A stretch of 64,000 nucleotides of DNA from Mortierella sp. BCC40632 (GCA_011634665.1 WAEK01000007.1:1014001-1078000), one strand, 5' to 3'. Shown: positions 1 through 12,473, counted from the first letter of the stretch. The notes: generated by a model from the letters alone, not told the origin. Translations and numbers: made by a program.

Positions 1-1767
1 AGACGTGCCATCAATCGCTGCAACAAAATCACTTGCAAACTTGGTCAACAGCTGCAAGATCATTGATCCCTAATAGAATGTGTGGTCATAAAATAATAAA
101 TGGTTAAAGCAGTGACAACATCAAGAGTCGATCTACATCTTGTAAACTAAGCTGAGTTTTGTCCGACTTGATTGATCAACTACAACCTACCCGATGCGCC
201 TTGCCAGTAAATGTTACATCGCCATAAGACGACAATTCTTGCTGAGTCTGTCCAATCAAAGAATTCAACTTGGCCTTGATATCAGGCAGTCTGTCGCGAA
301 TGTGGTTCATCAAGATCTAGAAGATGTGTAGGACATGAAAGGTGAGCGAAATTACATTCGCTTTTTTTTTTTTTTTTTTTTCGCAACATAAAAAATAACA
401 ACAGGAATTCGATTGGCGCGGCATTGATCTCTTAAAACCACAAGAGGACTCCTTACAGTGTTGAGGCTCTTGGCCAAAAAGTGGGTTCCGCATCGGTGAG
501 CAATTGCACGGTAGGCAGGGTGGGATTCAAAAAACTCCTTCTCACTCTTGAGGGCCTCCGTCATTGGCTTGTTGGACTGAATATCGGCCTGGCTTCTGTT
601 CACAACTCCGATGAACCCAAGCTTCAGTGGGTATGCTCTGCCTGTGAGGATATCGAGAGAGTTCGTTCCTGCATCCATCAAGTCCAGCTTGGTCAACACT
701 CCGATCGTTCGCTTGGCATCTGGATCCACTTGACGTGCCAGTTTCAAACTGTCCGAGTTGGCCAAGTCCACATTTGCTGGTGAAACAGCAAGAATCACAC
801 TATCGAAAGAGCGGTCAAAGGAGTATCAATGTTATAGATCGATAATAGTGGAGAGATAGGGGTTGTTGTTGTTCTCTGGGAAAACTAAAGGAGGCAATAC
901 CTGTTGGACTTTGTGATGTACTCCAAGATCAGGTTTCGAGTCTGCCTCTCGATATCCGTGGGTTGGTCACCTATTTGTGGCAATCCGACAGGGACATCCT
1001 AGTGTTAAGTAAAAAGGCGCAATCGTCTCGTACCACCATGGTCATGGTCGTCCTCAGCATGTCCAAGACAAAGTGCGTGTCTGTAGCTCCCAACAGGCCG
1101 CCGTGTCTTAGTTCTTACCAACAGGAATCTAGGCTCACCAGGCAACGAAAAAGGAAATAAAAAGGAGATGATACTGGGTGTCAGATAGGCCTGTGTTGAT
1201 GGATGTCTTCAGTTCAAAACACAAGATCCAATGGGGCGGAGTAGAGGAAGAGGGACGTCAAGGCACAGAAACCTTGCTCTCTATTTCTTCAAATCCCCTG
1301 TTTGTTACCTTGGTCACTCCTGGCAAATCGACCAGAGTCAAGTTGAGCACATTCTTCGAGTAGATCTTCAGGTTGATCGGCGTCCTGGAGATGGCCTTGT
1401 TCTGGCCAGCAACTCTAGCTGTCTCGGCCTCAATTTCTCTCCGTACTTCCTCAAAGTCGTAGAATAACTTGTTAGGGAGGTGGAGAAACTCTGCACGATC
1501 CAACGAGTCATCCTGAGTCGAGTTGGAAGAAGAGGACAAGGGGATTCCTCCAGTGTGTGTGTTGACAAGCTGAAGAACGAGTGGACGGCGAGTGACAATC
1601 CCGTTTCCGCGAGGCAAGAAATCTTTCTGGACAATAGTCTCCAGGACAGAAGACTTGCCAGACGACTGCGAACCAACGACGACGATCTGAGGAAGATCAA
1701 TCGAGTCGCTTCCGATCGTATTGAAGACGTCCTGGAGCTTGTTGACAAGTGGGATCAAGTCGTTCAT
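1..1767 (-). CDS. DNM1: Dynamin-related GTPase, mitochondrial/peroxisomal fission type (5' part, runs off window start)
   Basis: Large GTPase expected to assemble around mitochondria and peroxisomes and drive fission. Exons read on the minus strand: 1309-1767, 1119-1128 (10-nt microexon), 901-970, 457-799, 191-316 and 1-69 (open at the window edge), giving 359 codons. Visible motifs are the P-loop GSQSSGKSS, a switch I segment ending IVTRRP, the DLPG motif and TKLD. The stretch reading [11 protein letters not shown] and [13 protein letters not shown] is closer to Dnm1/Drp1 than to Vps1. The start is the ATG at 1767 ([13 protein letters not shown]), which matches the family N-terminus; the in-frame TTG 18 bases upstream is not needed. 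The microexon restores the family reading TK-IPVG-DQP after DLPG. The middle/stalk region begins in the last exons; the GED lies outside the window. Shares an upstream region with the divergent receptor gene. Confidence 0.92.
1119..1128 (-). other. DNM1: 10-nt microexon of the DNM1 gene
   Basis: The ten bases are flanked on the minus strand by AG and GTAAGA. Inserting them between exon 1309-1767 (ending after the Lys of DLPGVTK) and exon 901-970 (starting GTGACC) keeps the frame and gives [13 protein letters not shown], which is the sequence expected of Dnm1/Drp1. Without it, the only open join uses an acceptor at 999-1000 and adds five unexpected residues (D and LPQI). Confidence 0.82.
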
Positions 1768-4700
1768 GGTGAAGAAGGAAGACAAGGGCGAGTGGGTAGG
1801 TGGAGAGAGAGAGAGGCTTCTTTTTCAGGAAGAGGTCGAGTATGGAGTAGCCAAAGTACTGTCCTGTTTTACTCTTTCCTGTTTATACCAAGAGATCCTG
1901 CTTCAGGACTAGACGAATGGAGCAAGTGATAAGTTGGGGTGAGAAAGCGGTTAGCATGTCCTTTGGGTCTGCTTGATCGAAGGGCAGCTCGATCTAATCC
2001 GGAAAAGGAATCCGTCACAGGTATACATTTCACATGCTCCCTGACGATTTGGAACTTCCGAGTTGCGTGGAGTGTGGGTTCAATGGTGTCTGCCGGGAAA
2101 AAGAAGCTGCATGAAAGAAGGAAAAGAGGCTACCGGATCCCGTTCATTCATTACCTTGTGGGAAACGTCTGCTGGTGACCAGGGGATCGATATCACTACG
2201 AAGGAAGCCGAACGTCAACGAACAGCTGCAGTAGTAATCCGACAGGAGGGAAAGCGTTGAACGCAAAAAAAACAACTCAAGGAACATGGTTACTTCTACC
2301 CGTGGGGGGGGGGTGCCGTGCACAAAGGGTTCGCAAGCCACCGTCAGGTGATATACTTCAGAAGAAGTCCAAAGCCCTATAAATTGATTTGCTCAGATGT
2401 CCATACTTCTGTAGGAGCCTTGCGACGCGTCAAAAATTATCAAGGGTGTGACTAAGGTTTCTGGAAACAGGAAAGAAGTCGCTTAAATTTCTCGGGATTC
2501 AAGCAAGGACTGGGAAGAACAAGTCCATGCACCCTCCACTCCTTGCTTTCTTACCCACCCTTGTACTCTTTTTTTTTTCCCCTTCATCTTTGGTACCTTG
2601 TCGGCATAGAATGTGATAATCAAGTGACGGCGTGCACATTACTCAAGCGGTGCTGTATTCGCGCCTCCATGACCCACCGTCATGACGGTCTAATCGACTT
2701 CTTGACAAAGAACTGAGTGACCAGAAACCAAAATAAAAATAAAAATGGAACATAACAAGAAGAGACTCCATCAGTTCAAAAACTAAATAGGGGAAAGGAA
2801 CAATCACTTCGAAAAAAAGGCACACCATTGCTTCCGAGCAACTCTACAATGACTATACGTTAACACGGCAGTCGGGATGAAAAGAGGAGCGCATATGCAT
2901 CCAAACCGTTCACTCCTTGATTTATCGCTCGCCCTTGCACTCCTGCGATGCACATCCACGCATGACGACCAAACAGGTATAGGGAGAGACAAGGGTGCCA
3001 TGCGTTGCTGAGCCTTTCAGATACATACGGAGTAACGGAGACTCTGGGAAATCGGGAGACCCAGTGCTCCTATGTTTGCTTACCCCTTGTTTTTTTTTCT
3101 GCGTTGCTTGGCTTTCCTGCACACGGCCTCTCCACTGTCCTAGATATTCAGTGCGACAAACCCGACTTGAGAATGCGTCGTGGTCCCTCCTTCCGAGTCC
3201 AACTGGACAGCCTTTTCTTCTTCCTTGGCTAGCGCTCCCTCTCACTCTCTCGCATGGCCCTTAAAGCTGGAATCCAATCGCTGCTACGCAAGACAAGGCT
3301 GTTGGACAAAACTGTGATACTTCCTTCTTTTCGCTAATGCCTTTCAACCTTAATACGTTCCAACGCCCAAGGATCACACGAGAGATGCGCAGGTCCACCT
3401 TAAAAAAAATACATTTTTTTTTTCTTTCGCATCATCCAAAGAAGGGTAAGAGGGGGGGGGGGAGGAGAGAGAAAGAGAAAGAGAGAGAAGAAGATAGTCC
3501 CAGTTCCAACATCAACAACCCTTGGAGTATTGCCGACCCCCGTAAAAATAATGGGTGTCCGTCGTCGGCTCCGTGCGAGACCACTATTGCGCCGAGTCTG
3601 TCCAGCAGTTACAACTCCAAGGAATCCGCCTGGCACCTTTCAATGGCAGACGCTTGCCCCGCCTCTAAGGTCACTAACCCATTGGCCACGTCCAGCCATC
3701 ATTGGGCGCCGCATCTGGATGCAAATTGCTCTTTGTCTCTCTCTCTCTCTCTCTCCTGTTTGCCATCATTTTTTATATATTTTTTTCTTTTTTCTCTTTT
3801 TCCTGCATCCGTGCCTTGTGCGTGGCCTCCTTTTCTTTTAGCTTCATACCTTTGCCTAGCAACAACGACAGACACCCGCATTATCCTGGGATTTCCCTGA
3901 TCTTTGTTTCTTGTTCTCGCTTTCTCCCGGGTCTTTTTTTTTTTTTTTTTTTTTTTGTTCGTTTGGAGTATTACATTAGTCGCTCGCTCCCCGTTCTCTC
4001 GCTCTCTCGCACGCTCTCTGTTCTGCAACGAGGTTGACCAAGCTGCCTCCAGGACATCGGCAGTGTTCATGGATCGGAATATACTTGCTTCCGTCTATCG
4101 AGCTCTGACAGTTTTCTCTCTCACTCACTTACTATCTCATTTTCTTTCTCTCGCATCCGCTTCCTTCTATCTCTTTCTTTTGCTTCTTCTTCTTCTTCCT
4201 TTTTTACAAACCACTACAACTCTTGAAAGGCCTGCGCGGTCATATCGCATTCCTCTGAAGAGTTTCTTCAGGACCGTTGAAAGCTCGTGGTGTCGGACCA
4301 GCTCGTCACACCTTTTACATTATCTGCTTTCTTGATCCTCCCTCCCTCCTCTCCACTCCAGGAACCAACCTCACGCCCATTCACACAGATGCTGACACCT
4401 TGGCTCCTCTAAATCGGCTCGTATCCCCTCCCCCCACCTCCCTTCATTCACTTACTTGTTCGCGGTGCCTTGACAAAGGTACGACGGTCCCCCAGCCTCT
4501 AACGACAAAAACGCCTTGATAGACAGTGGTAATACTTTTCGAGCGAATCAGGGTCTTGCAGGATTCCCACTCCCTTTCCCATTCCTCTCAACTAAAGGCT
4601 CGGTCTTGCCATCGCCTGCTGTTCCTCTCTACCACCATCGTCTGGTTCAACTTTTTTCATTTTTCTCGTCATCAGTCAGTCCAGTTCCAATCCTCACGTT

Positions 4701-4791
4701 CTGCAGTCCTTCTCCCTCTCTCCCTCTCTCTTCTACACACGCACACACGCACATCCCGGCTCTGACTAGGCAAAGGATCCCTTCCAAGAAA
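1768..4791. other. Divergent intergenic region between DNM1 (-) and the receptor gene (+)
   Basis: About 3.0 kb with no supportable gene. It must hold both promoters. It contains a run of ten G at 2304-2313, a G/A-rich stretch near 3450-3490, a CT run near 3737-3760, a T run near 3935-3956 and a long CT-rich segment from about 4100 to the receptor start, which looks like a pyrimidine-rich leader. Short open frames here are low-complexity and show no family signature. Confidence 0.6.
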
Positions 4792-7700
4792 ATGAAGATC
4801 TTTAATCTCAACGCACGGTTCCAGTGCATCTTTGTCGCCCTTGCCGTTCTCTCATCATGGAACAACGTTTATGTGCCCAGGGCTTCTGCAACTTCAGGAC
4901 CAACCGTCGCCATTGCTTCCGACTCTTCCTCTTCACCTTCTCTACCTAATCATATCCCTCTCAACCGCCCACGATCTCAACACTCAGTTCATCCACCAAA
5001 CGAGGAAGAAGCATTGACCCATCGAGAACCCCAGTCGTATTCAGGTACACACAGCGGCACGGCTCTCTCCAGGAGGCAGAGCCCAGTCGGTGCTCCTGGG
5101 ACGACCTCGACAGCTCCCAATTCTGGGACAAATCCCACTTCTCCTGGGGCGGTAGGCGCTGGGTCGTCTACCACCGGTCTGGTCCTAGGCCAACCTACCA
5201 ATGTGGAGCGAGTTTACCCCTATACACCCCCCACAGGAGCCAACAACTCGTTGTCTGTGACACCTAATGTGACTTCCAAGGATGGGCTCGTCGAGATCAA
5301 AGTCGGTGTCTTGTTGCCATATTCGCTTCCCAACAACCTTACTCAGCAATTAGCATTCAGGTAAGGAGTATTTTTTTTTTTTTTTTTTTTTTTTTTTATT
5401 TATTTATTTGAGTGCATCTCTTACACACTCTTTTGTTCAGGAGTTCTCTCCTTGCCTCCACTCTCATCATCTCGGGGGAGGAGGGGAGGAGGGGAGAAGG
5501 GGAGAAGAGGAGGGGGGAAGCAATAGACCTAAAGACCCTTATTGATCTTGTTCCCGCCTTATCTTTTCCTCGCTCTTTCTCACTCAACCTTTTTCTTACA
5601 GTGGTACATCCGCTATTCGAATGGCTGTGAGTGAGATCAATGCAAACCGGTTGATTCCTGGTGCATATATTACCTTGGTCTTGAAGGATTCCTTCAACGG
5701 GTTGGATCCGGACAACTCAGGTGCTGCTCAGGCGATTTTCTCGACCGTGGCTCTACTTCAGAGCGACGGGGTCACAGGAGTCATTGGCGATGTGAGCAGT
5801 GCCCTCACAGTTCAGTCAGCCCTCTTGACTAGTCGTCTGTCCATCCCTCAATGCTCCTACTCGGCTGGCTCAAGTAAGATCTATTTCTACATCAGCAGCG
5901 CTTTTGGGGGAAGGGGTTCCGGGGCCTTGGATAGAGAAAATGAAAAAAAAAAGAAAGGGCCAAGTTGCTAATTCCACAGGTTGTTATTTTGTCATTTGCC
6001 ACCAGTTCAGTTATCTAGTAGGGACGACTATAGTTATTTCTTTCGAACGATCCCGACCGAGCCCATGTTCGGACGAATCATGCTTGATTTTGTGATGAAT
6101 CGTGGATGGAAAAGGGTCGCCGTGTTTTATACTGGCGATGATCTCGGGGCGCAAAGTAAGTTTAGCTTTTCTTTTGTATTTTTGACTCTGGTCGAGTGCT
6201 TTCTGGTGTATTCTTTCCTGACATCGTCTCTTTTCTACTTTACCTGCGTTCAAACTCTACAGTGATGGACTATATTGCTATTCAAGCGACGAAGCGCAAT
6301 GTCACCATTGGATACCGTAGAGCCTTTTGGGAGACAGGAACATCCTCAGATGTCGGTTCTGCATTGAGTGCGCTCAAAGAGTCAGGGATTCAGATCGTTC
6401 TAGTCGCTGCCGTGGGTATTCCTCAAATCCGACTCATGACTGAAGCTGTGTAAGTGAAGCCCTTTTTTTATTATTCTATATCTGGAACCAAAATGGTGCC
6501 TTCACTGTGCTCACCCCTTGTGTTTCAATCGGTCTCGGTTTTCTAGTCGCCAGGGACTACTTTCCAAAAACTATGTGTGGCTAGTTATCAATCAGGTTGC
6601 AGAGCCGTTGCTCATGATGGATCCTTCGATCAAGCCCTCGGATCTGAATGGTCTCTTTATGTTTGATAATATGCTAAGGCTACGAGGATACCCACCCTAC
6701 GAGGCTTTCCTGGACAAATGGGCCGCACTCGACCCTGTCGAGTATCCTTTTGCGGGACAACGGGATATCTCAAGCAACGAAGCGTAAGTCTCTCTTTCCC
6801 TCTCTCTTTTTTTCTTTTGTCATTGTCGCTTGGGAATAAAAAAAATGGACCTGTTTTTTGAGATGAAGATCTTAACTTTGCAATGCCTTCTCATACTTGT
6901 TCTTTTTTGTAGTCAGGCCTATTCCTGCATGATGGTCATGGCACATGGGTTTGCGAATGCCGTTAAAGGAAATTGGACAGCACTTCATCTCTTGGCTGCA
7001 GGAAAGCTCGGGGCAAAATTAAGACCGATCGACATGAACACCAATTACACGGGCCCAGGAGGCGCCATGGTGTTTGATGATTACGGTGATGTTGTCTATG
7101 GGTAAGGGACTCCCCCTTCGATTTTTCTCCCCCTCTCTGTTCATTCACCACGTTGCAAAAAAAAAAGTGCTGCTCTTTAATTTGGAAGTCAAATCCCTTT
7201 TTTTTTTCTTTTTTCAATGACGGGGACCACAACTAGAAACTTTATCCTTTACAACTATCAACGAGGACGCGTCGTGACTATTGGCACATCTTACTCGGGA
7301 ACATTTAATCTGACTTCACCTCCCATGTACTTTGACGGTACCTTTACGACTCCTTCAGACTCGGCACCTCTCAAGATCTTGAACTTGACTTTTAGATCCC
7401 CGATCGGGATTGTGATTGCATCCGTGGCTGGACTGGGGATTCTCTTTTCTTTGGTGACAATGCTGGTCGTGGTCATTTACAGGAATGCACCCGTAATCAA
7501 GGCATCCAGGTAATGGAGAGAAGCGTCGGAAAAGTGGTTGCTAGTGCATTGGTATTGCCTGTGCATTGTTTTATTTCACACAAGACTGACTCTTTTCATC
7601 CAGTCCATTATTCTGCTGTCTTGAATTGGCAGGATTCATTCTCGTATACTGCTCGGGTATCATGGGTTTGGACGTTCCCTCCAGATTTGTCTGTATCAGT

Positions 7701-7871
7701 CGTCCCATCCTGATCAATCTTGGGTTCGTGTTAGTCGTTGGCAATATTGTTGCCAAGAACTTTCGTGTCTACCGGATCTTTCACAATATCTATGTGACCA
7801 AGCGAGTGATCCGGGATTCGCATCTCCTCAAGATTGTGGGCTCCATGATGACTGTGAATATCGTAAGTCGA

Positions 7872-7903
<32 letters not shown>

Positions 7904-8851
7904 CTCCTCGAATGAAAGAAAATTACGAGACCCCACTTAAGTTAACCATTTGCACGATATGCAAAATCGATTCCTCAGGTAATCCTTATAGCTTGGCTGA
8001 TCAAGACACCACCTACACTCCAGCTGGTGCCTCTAGAAGACTTTTCAGCCTTCTACACCTGCCACAGACGCGCGCCGGATAGTACTGTCTTTTTCAGTAT
8101 CTTGTTTGTCTATAATATGAGCCTACTCTTGGTTGCGACCTATCTCGCCTACATGAACCGAAATGTCGCCGCCAATTACAACGAGTGTCGACAAATTGCC
8201 TTCGTCGTTTAGTAGGTCTCAATAGTAAACCGATCTGGTTTATGCTTTGTGTGTTTTGTGCGTGCATGCGTGTGTATGTTGATTTCCTTCGATCTGCTTT
8301 TTCCTTAACCCTTCTAACATTTCTTTTGGTTTTTCTTCCCTCTCTCTTCCCTCTCCGAAACAAAATAGCAACATCCTCCTGTCCGTATGCATCGCAACAC
8401 CAACCATCTTCCTCCCGCAGGAACAGTACTACACAAAGTTTTTCCTGGCCCATGTCGTCCTTCTCTTTGGAACGACAGTTTCCCTCTTGTTTTTGTTTAT
8501 GCCAAAACTCTGGAAACTCAAATCTCAGCTTGTCAAGAAATTTCAACAACAACGTGTGGATGAGGCCGACGATAGTACGATCGATAGTATCCTCCAACAG
8601 AGACATGGGTTCATGAGCGCTGTCGGTGCGAACGAAAGTACTGGTTCGGCGAGTAGTATCTATGTCCCGGGGACACGGAAGGGGAGCATTGGGACTTTGG
8701 AGGATTCCAAGAGTGATACCCTGCGGGAAAGTCATATGGGGTATATGGGGGTTCGATTCCAGCACCGATATTTTTCGGTCCTGTCAAGTTGGCGGATGCG
8801 ACGCATTGTGCTCTTTCCTGCAGACAAATACTTTACATGCTTTGAGCTGGT

Positions 8852-8883
<32 letters not shown>

Positions 8884-9578
8884 GAGAGCGATAGTGAAAA
8901 AAGGAGAGAGATCTCATCTTGATCAAATCGAGAGAGACTAAACATTCCGGTTGGTTTTTGCTTCATGTATAATAGGGCAAGCCCGAATCTGGCAGTACAT
9001 ACTCGTACCTGGCTGTATCCATCCTTTCTCGTGAGCCAGGTTGTTATGTCCTGAGAGCTATAGGCCGGGGTCGAACGGATTATCTACTTCAAGTCAAGGA
9101 TGAAGATGTTCTCCTTCATTGGTACAGTCTCTTTGAGAACAAGGTGGGAAGCTCATTCAAGACTTCAACTCGGCCTTCCAGTTTTATTTCCATGCGTCCA
9201 GCACAAACGCGGAGCGAAAGTGAACAGACGCTTTTTGTCACCAACAGTGGGATCCCATCCACCGCCGGGAAGAAGACTGGTGGTGTAGGTGGTGTAAAGA
9301 ATTCCCAGTATCGCGACTCGTTTTATTCAGTCGACATACCAATCAGCTCGGCCTCGGCCTCGGCTTCCGCAAGCACTGGGGGACAAGGATTGCAGGTCCA
9401 CGGAGGGGCATCAAGCTTTCACCCTCATCATCGACACACTGTGAGCGCGTACACGATGGTGTCACTATCACCACCTAGCTCAAGTTCAGCAGTAGCTCAA
9501 CAGAGTCTGGACAGCCACTTTCTACGCGTGGGACCATTAGATCGCGATCCGGACGATGAGAATAGTCTTCAACCTTAG
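4792..9578 (+). CDS. Class C (GABA-B-like) G-protein-coupled receptor with a PH-like C-terminal tail
   Basis: Eleven exons: 4792-5360, 5602-5873, 6006-6155, 6263-6449, 6547-6783, 6913-7101, 7237-7509, 7604-7862, 7979-8211, 8369-8849 and 8976-9578, giving 1150 residues. Every junction is GT-AG and keeps frame. In order: signal peptide in the first ~33 residues; Ser/Thr/Pro-rich linker; Venus-flytrap ligand-binding domain from about 169 (KVGVLLPYS) to 585, with SYFFRTIPTEPMFG typical of class C and GABA-B receptors; seven membrane helices about 590-835. No cysteine-rich domain is visible between flytrap and helices, as in GABA-B receptors. The tail has a Ser-rich linker, then a PH-like segment about 912-1010 ending in the LLHWYSLFEN helix, then a disordered end. 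The ligand is unknown. It should sit in the plasma membrane and signal through a heterotrimeric G protein (inference). Confidence 0.9.
8852..8880 (+). repeat. (AAAG)n microsatellite in the last receptor intron
   Basis: About seven tandem AAAG units directly after the donor GTAAG at 8850, inside intron 8850-8975 of the receptor gene. Confidence 0.9.
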
Positions 9579-9964
9579 AAGGCAAATAGGCACAGCATAG
9601 TCGTGCGAAAAAATAATAATATATAATTGAAATGAGGCAATGAGGGGCGATGACGTTTCTCGTCTTTTAAGTTATGGGGCCCATCCCAGAACGCGTATCC
9701 CATCCCGCACGACACGGTTCGGAGAAGAAGGTTTTGAGAGTAGAGAGTGTAAAAATAGAGACTGAAGAGGTGAGGTCCAATCCTCTGGACAAAGAAAAAA
9801 GCTGCTCACATCCTCCTGCCTTTGTCGTTCTTGCATCTTTACAATTCATCCTCATCTCTCCCCATCCTCTCTTTTCTTCCTTTTCTCTTTTACTCCTTCT
9901 CTCTGTCTTTCTTTCTCCTCCCCAACAGCTAATGCTCCATTCCAAACAACCCAACTCTCTCAAC
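9579..9964. other. Short intergenic region, receptor 3' end to PCM1 5' leader
   Basis: 386 bases between two genes in the same direction. AT-rich DNA near 9610-9630 probably lies in the receptor 3' region. A CT-rich stretch at about 9840-9925 is the likely PCM1 leader. No other feature seen. Confidence 0.6.
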
Positions 9965-11520
9965 ATGGCCACCTTCAACATCGACAACCTCAACGCTCTC
10001 TCGGACCTTCACCCCAAGCCTAACTCGACCTTTGCCTACGGAACCGCCGGTTTCCGCATGAGGTAAGCTCCTTTCTTTCCCATGGCTCATCCATGAGTCT
10101 GATCTGTCCATTGTACAAAAAACAACAACCAAAAGACTCACTCTTTGTTTTTTACCTGACTACCTTCGTTTTTTTTAGGGCCGACTTGCTGGACTCGGTC
10201 ATCTTCCGCTCCGGTATTGTGGCCACGCTCCGTTCAAAGAAGCTCGACGGCAAGGTCATTGGATGCATGATCACTGCCTCTCACAACCCTGCTGCTGTAA
10301 GCATTCCCACACTTTTTCTTTTTCTTTTCTGGACATTGGTTAGAGTCCATTTTGTTGGACTAGAATGAGATGAACACCCATACTAATCGCTCTGCTTCGT
10401 GCGCGGATTCATTCGTAGGACAATGGCGTCAAGTTGGTGGACCCAATGGGTGAAATGTTGGAGGGTTCCTGGGAGGCCTATGCGACCGCCATGTCCAACT
10501 GCGAGACGAACGAGCAGTTGGCTGCCTATATCCACCAGATGGTCGCTACCCTCAAGATTGACCTCACCAAGCCCGCACGCGTCATTTACGGACGCGACAC
10601 CCGGCCCAGCGGTGATTCCTTGGTCGCAGCTTTGAGAGACGGACTCAAGGTCCTGGATGCGGATTCGACCGACTATGGCATCTTGACCACTCCTCAGCTC
10701 CACTACCTCGTCCGTTGCCTCAACACGCAGGGCACCCCTGAAGCCTATGGCGAACCCACTGTTGAGGGTTATTACAAGAAGTTGGCAGATGCTTTCCAGG
10801 TCTTGGTTGATGGCAAGCCCCGGTCCTCCTCGTCCCTGATCCTGGATTGCGCTAACGGAGTCGGTGCGCCCAAATTCCAGGAGATGCTGCCTTTCTTTGG
10901 AGACTCCTTGGCTGTCAAGATTGTGAACGACGATGTTGCTGATGCCGCTAAGCTCAACCTGAACGTGAGTCCCCCTTTCTCTCTCCCTGTACCCCCTACT
11001 CCTCCACCCCCTTTACGCAGGCCTTTCCCATTCCTTGTATTGGCCATGCGCATGCGTGTCCCCTATGAAGACAGCGTTGAAACTAAACAAATTATCCGTT
11101 CACTTTCCTTTTCATTAGGCCGGAGCAGATTACGTCAAGACTCAGCAGCGCGCCCCCGTCGGTCTCAAGATGAACTCTCAGGATCGTTATGCCTCCTTTG
11201 ATGGTGATGCGGATCGTCTTGTCTACTACTATTCCGATGATGGTTAGTATCCTGCCTGGTTTCAGTTACAATCTGGTTCAGGAGCAATTGAGGGTGTTTG
11301 AGAACCACTATTTACTTATCACTTATTTGCGTGTGTGTACGTGTCTTTTTTTATAGATGGCACTTTCAAGTTGTTGGATGGAGACAAGATCGCGGGTCTT
11401 GCGGCCATGTTCATTATTGAGCTTGTCAAGGCTGCCGGAATTGATTCGGTCTCTGTCGGAGTTGTCCAGACGGCTTATGCCAACGGAGCCTCGACACAAT
11501 ACCTTCGCAACAACCTCGTA

Positions 11521-11558
<38 letters not shown>

Positions 11559-12473
11559 CTTCCCACAAAACTCCCATGGATCTTTTGGTATTCTTGGCTT
11601 CCGATCATTTTTCTTGTTGTTGTTCAAAGGGGAAGAATGACGCGGAGCACAGATTTATTATAGGGTCGGCGTCTAATATCATTTCCCTATTCATGACCCC
11701 GAATAGAACGTCCCTGTTTCATGCGTCCCAACAGGAGTCAAGCATTTGCATCATGAAGCCATGAAGTACGATGTCGGAGTTTACTTTGAGGCCAATGGCC
11801 ATGGCACCGTTGTCTTCAGTCCTTCAGCTCTCAAGACCATTCATTCCGCCGAAGGGTAAGTCCCCCAAACGTCCACGTCTCTGTGCTGATTAGGAAAAAA
11901 AAAAAATGCCGAGGAGATAAAAAGCGGTGTTCGAGATTGGTTTATTGTGAAATGAGCAGAGACATTGACAGAGAAAGCGTATGCAATCTTTTATATTTGT
12001 TTTTTTTTGCCCGATTTAGATCCTCTCCTGCTCAAGTTGCTGCCATCCGTTCGCTCCGTGCCTTGTCCGAGGTGATCAACCAGACAGTCGGTGATGCTTT
12101 CTCAGATCTTCTCTTGGTCGAGGCGATCTTGATCCAGAAGCAGTGGACCCCCAAGATCTGGGACCAGGCTTACACAGATTTGCCCAACCGTCTGGTCAAG
12201 GTCGTTGTCCAGGACCGCTCCATCTTCAAGACAGTGGATGCAGAGCGCAAGTTGGTCGAGCCCGTGGGACTCCAGGATGCTATTGATGCCATCGTTCTCA
12301 AGTTCAGGGATGGACGCTCCTTTGTCCGTCCCTCCGGTACTGAGGATGTTGTGCGTGTCTATGCCGAGGCTGCGACTCGCCCAGAGACGGATGAGCTCGC
12401 ATACAGAATTGCAGGTCTCGTCTTTGACTTTAACTCGAACGGATCGGGTCCCCGTCCTCGCGAGTTTTTGTAA
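9965..12473 (+). CDS. PCM1: Phosphoacetylglucosamine mutase
   Basis: Converts GlcNAc-6-phosphate to GlcNAc-1-phosphate, the step before UDP-GlcNAc, which feeds chitin, N-glycans and GPI anchors; cytosolic. Exons 9965-10062, 10179-10296, 10419-10964, 11119-11242, 11357-11517, 11707-11855 and 12020-12473, 549 residues, close to the usual ~540-560. Visible motifs: the phosphoserine loop TASHNP (Ser67), the metal-binding loop DGDADR (282-287) and the phosphate-binding loop RPSGTED near 503. All are intact, so an active enzyme is expected. The start at 9965 (CAACATGGCC) has the better context; an in-frame ATG at 9932 would add 11 residues. Intron 11518-11706 has about 32 T right after its donor. 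The product supplies the precursor of the chitin synthase substrate; that gene lies 22 kb downstream, not as a cluster. Confidence 0.95.

Noticed and set aside
999..1000. Alternative acceptor giving a DNM1 exon 901-998
   Set aside because: It is in frame but adds D and LPQI around VPVG; the microexon model gives the family sequence with no insertion.
8094..8765. 223-codon open frame on the minus strand
   Set aside because: It lies antisense to receptor exons and one intron; composition is basic and low in hydrophobics, with no family signature. It is a shadow of the receptor gene.
8745..8770. tRNA B-box-like GGTTCGATTCC
   Set aside because: It encodes V-R-F-Q within the receptor exon, and no A box or acceptor stem is found around it.
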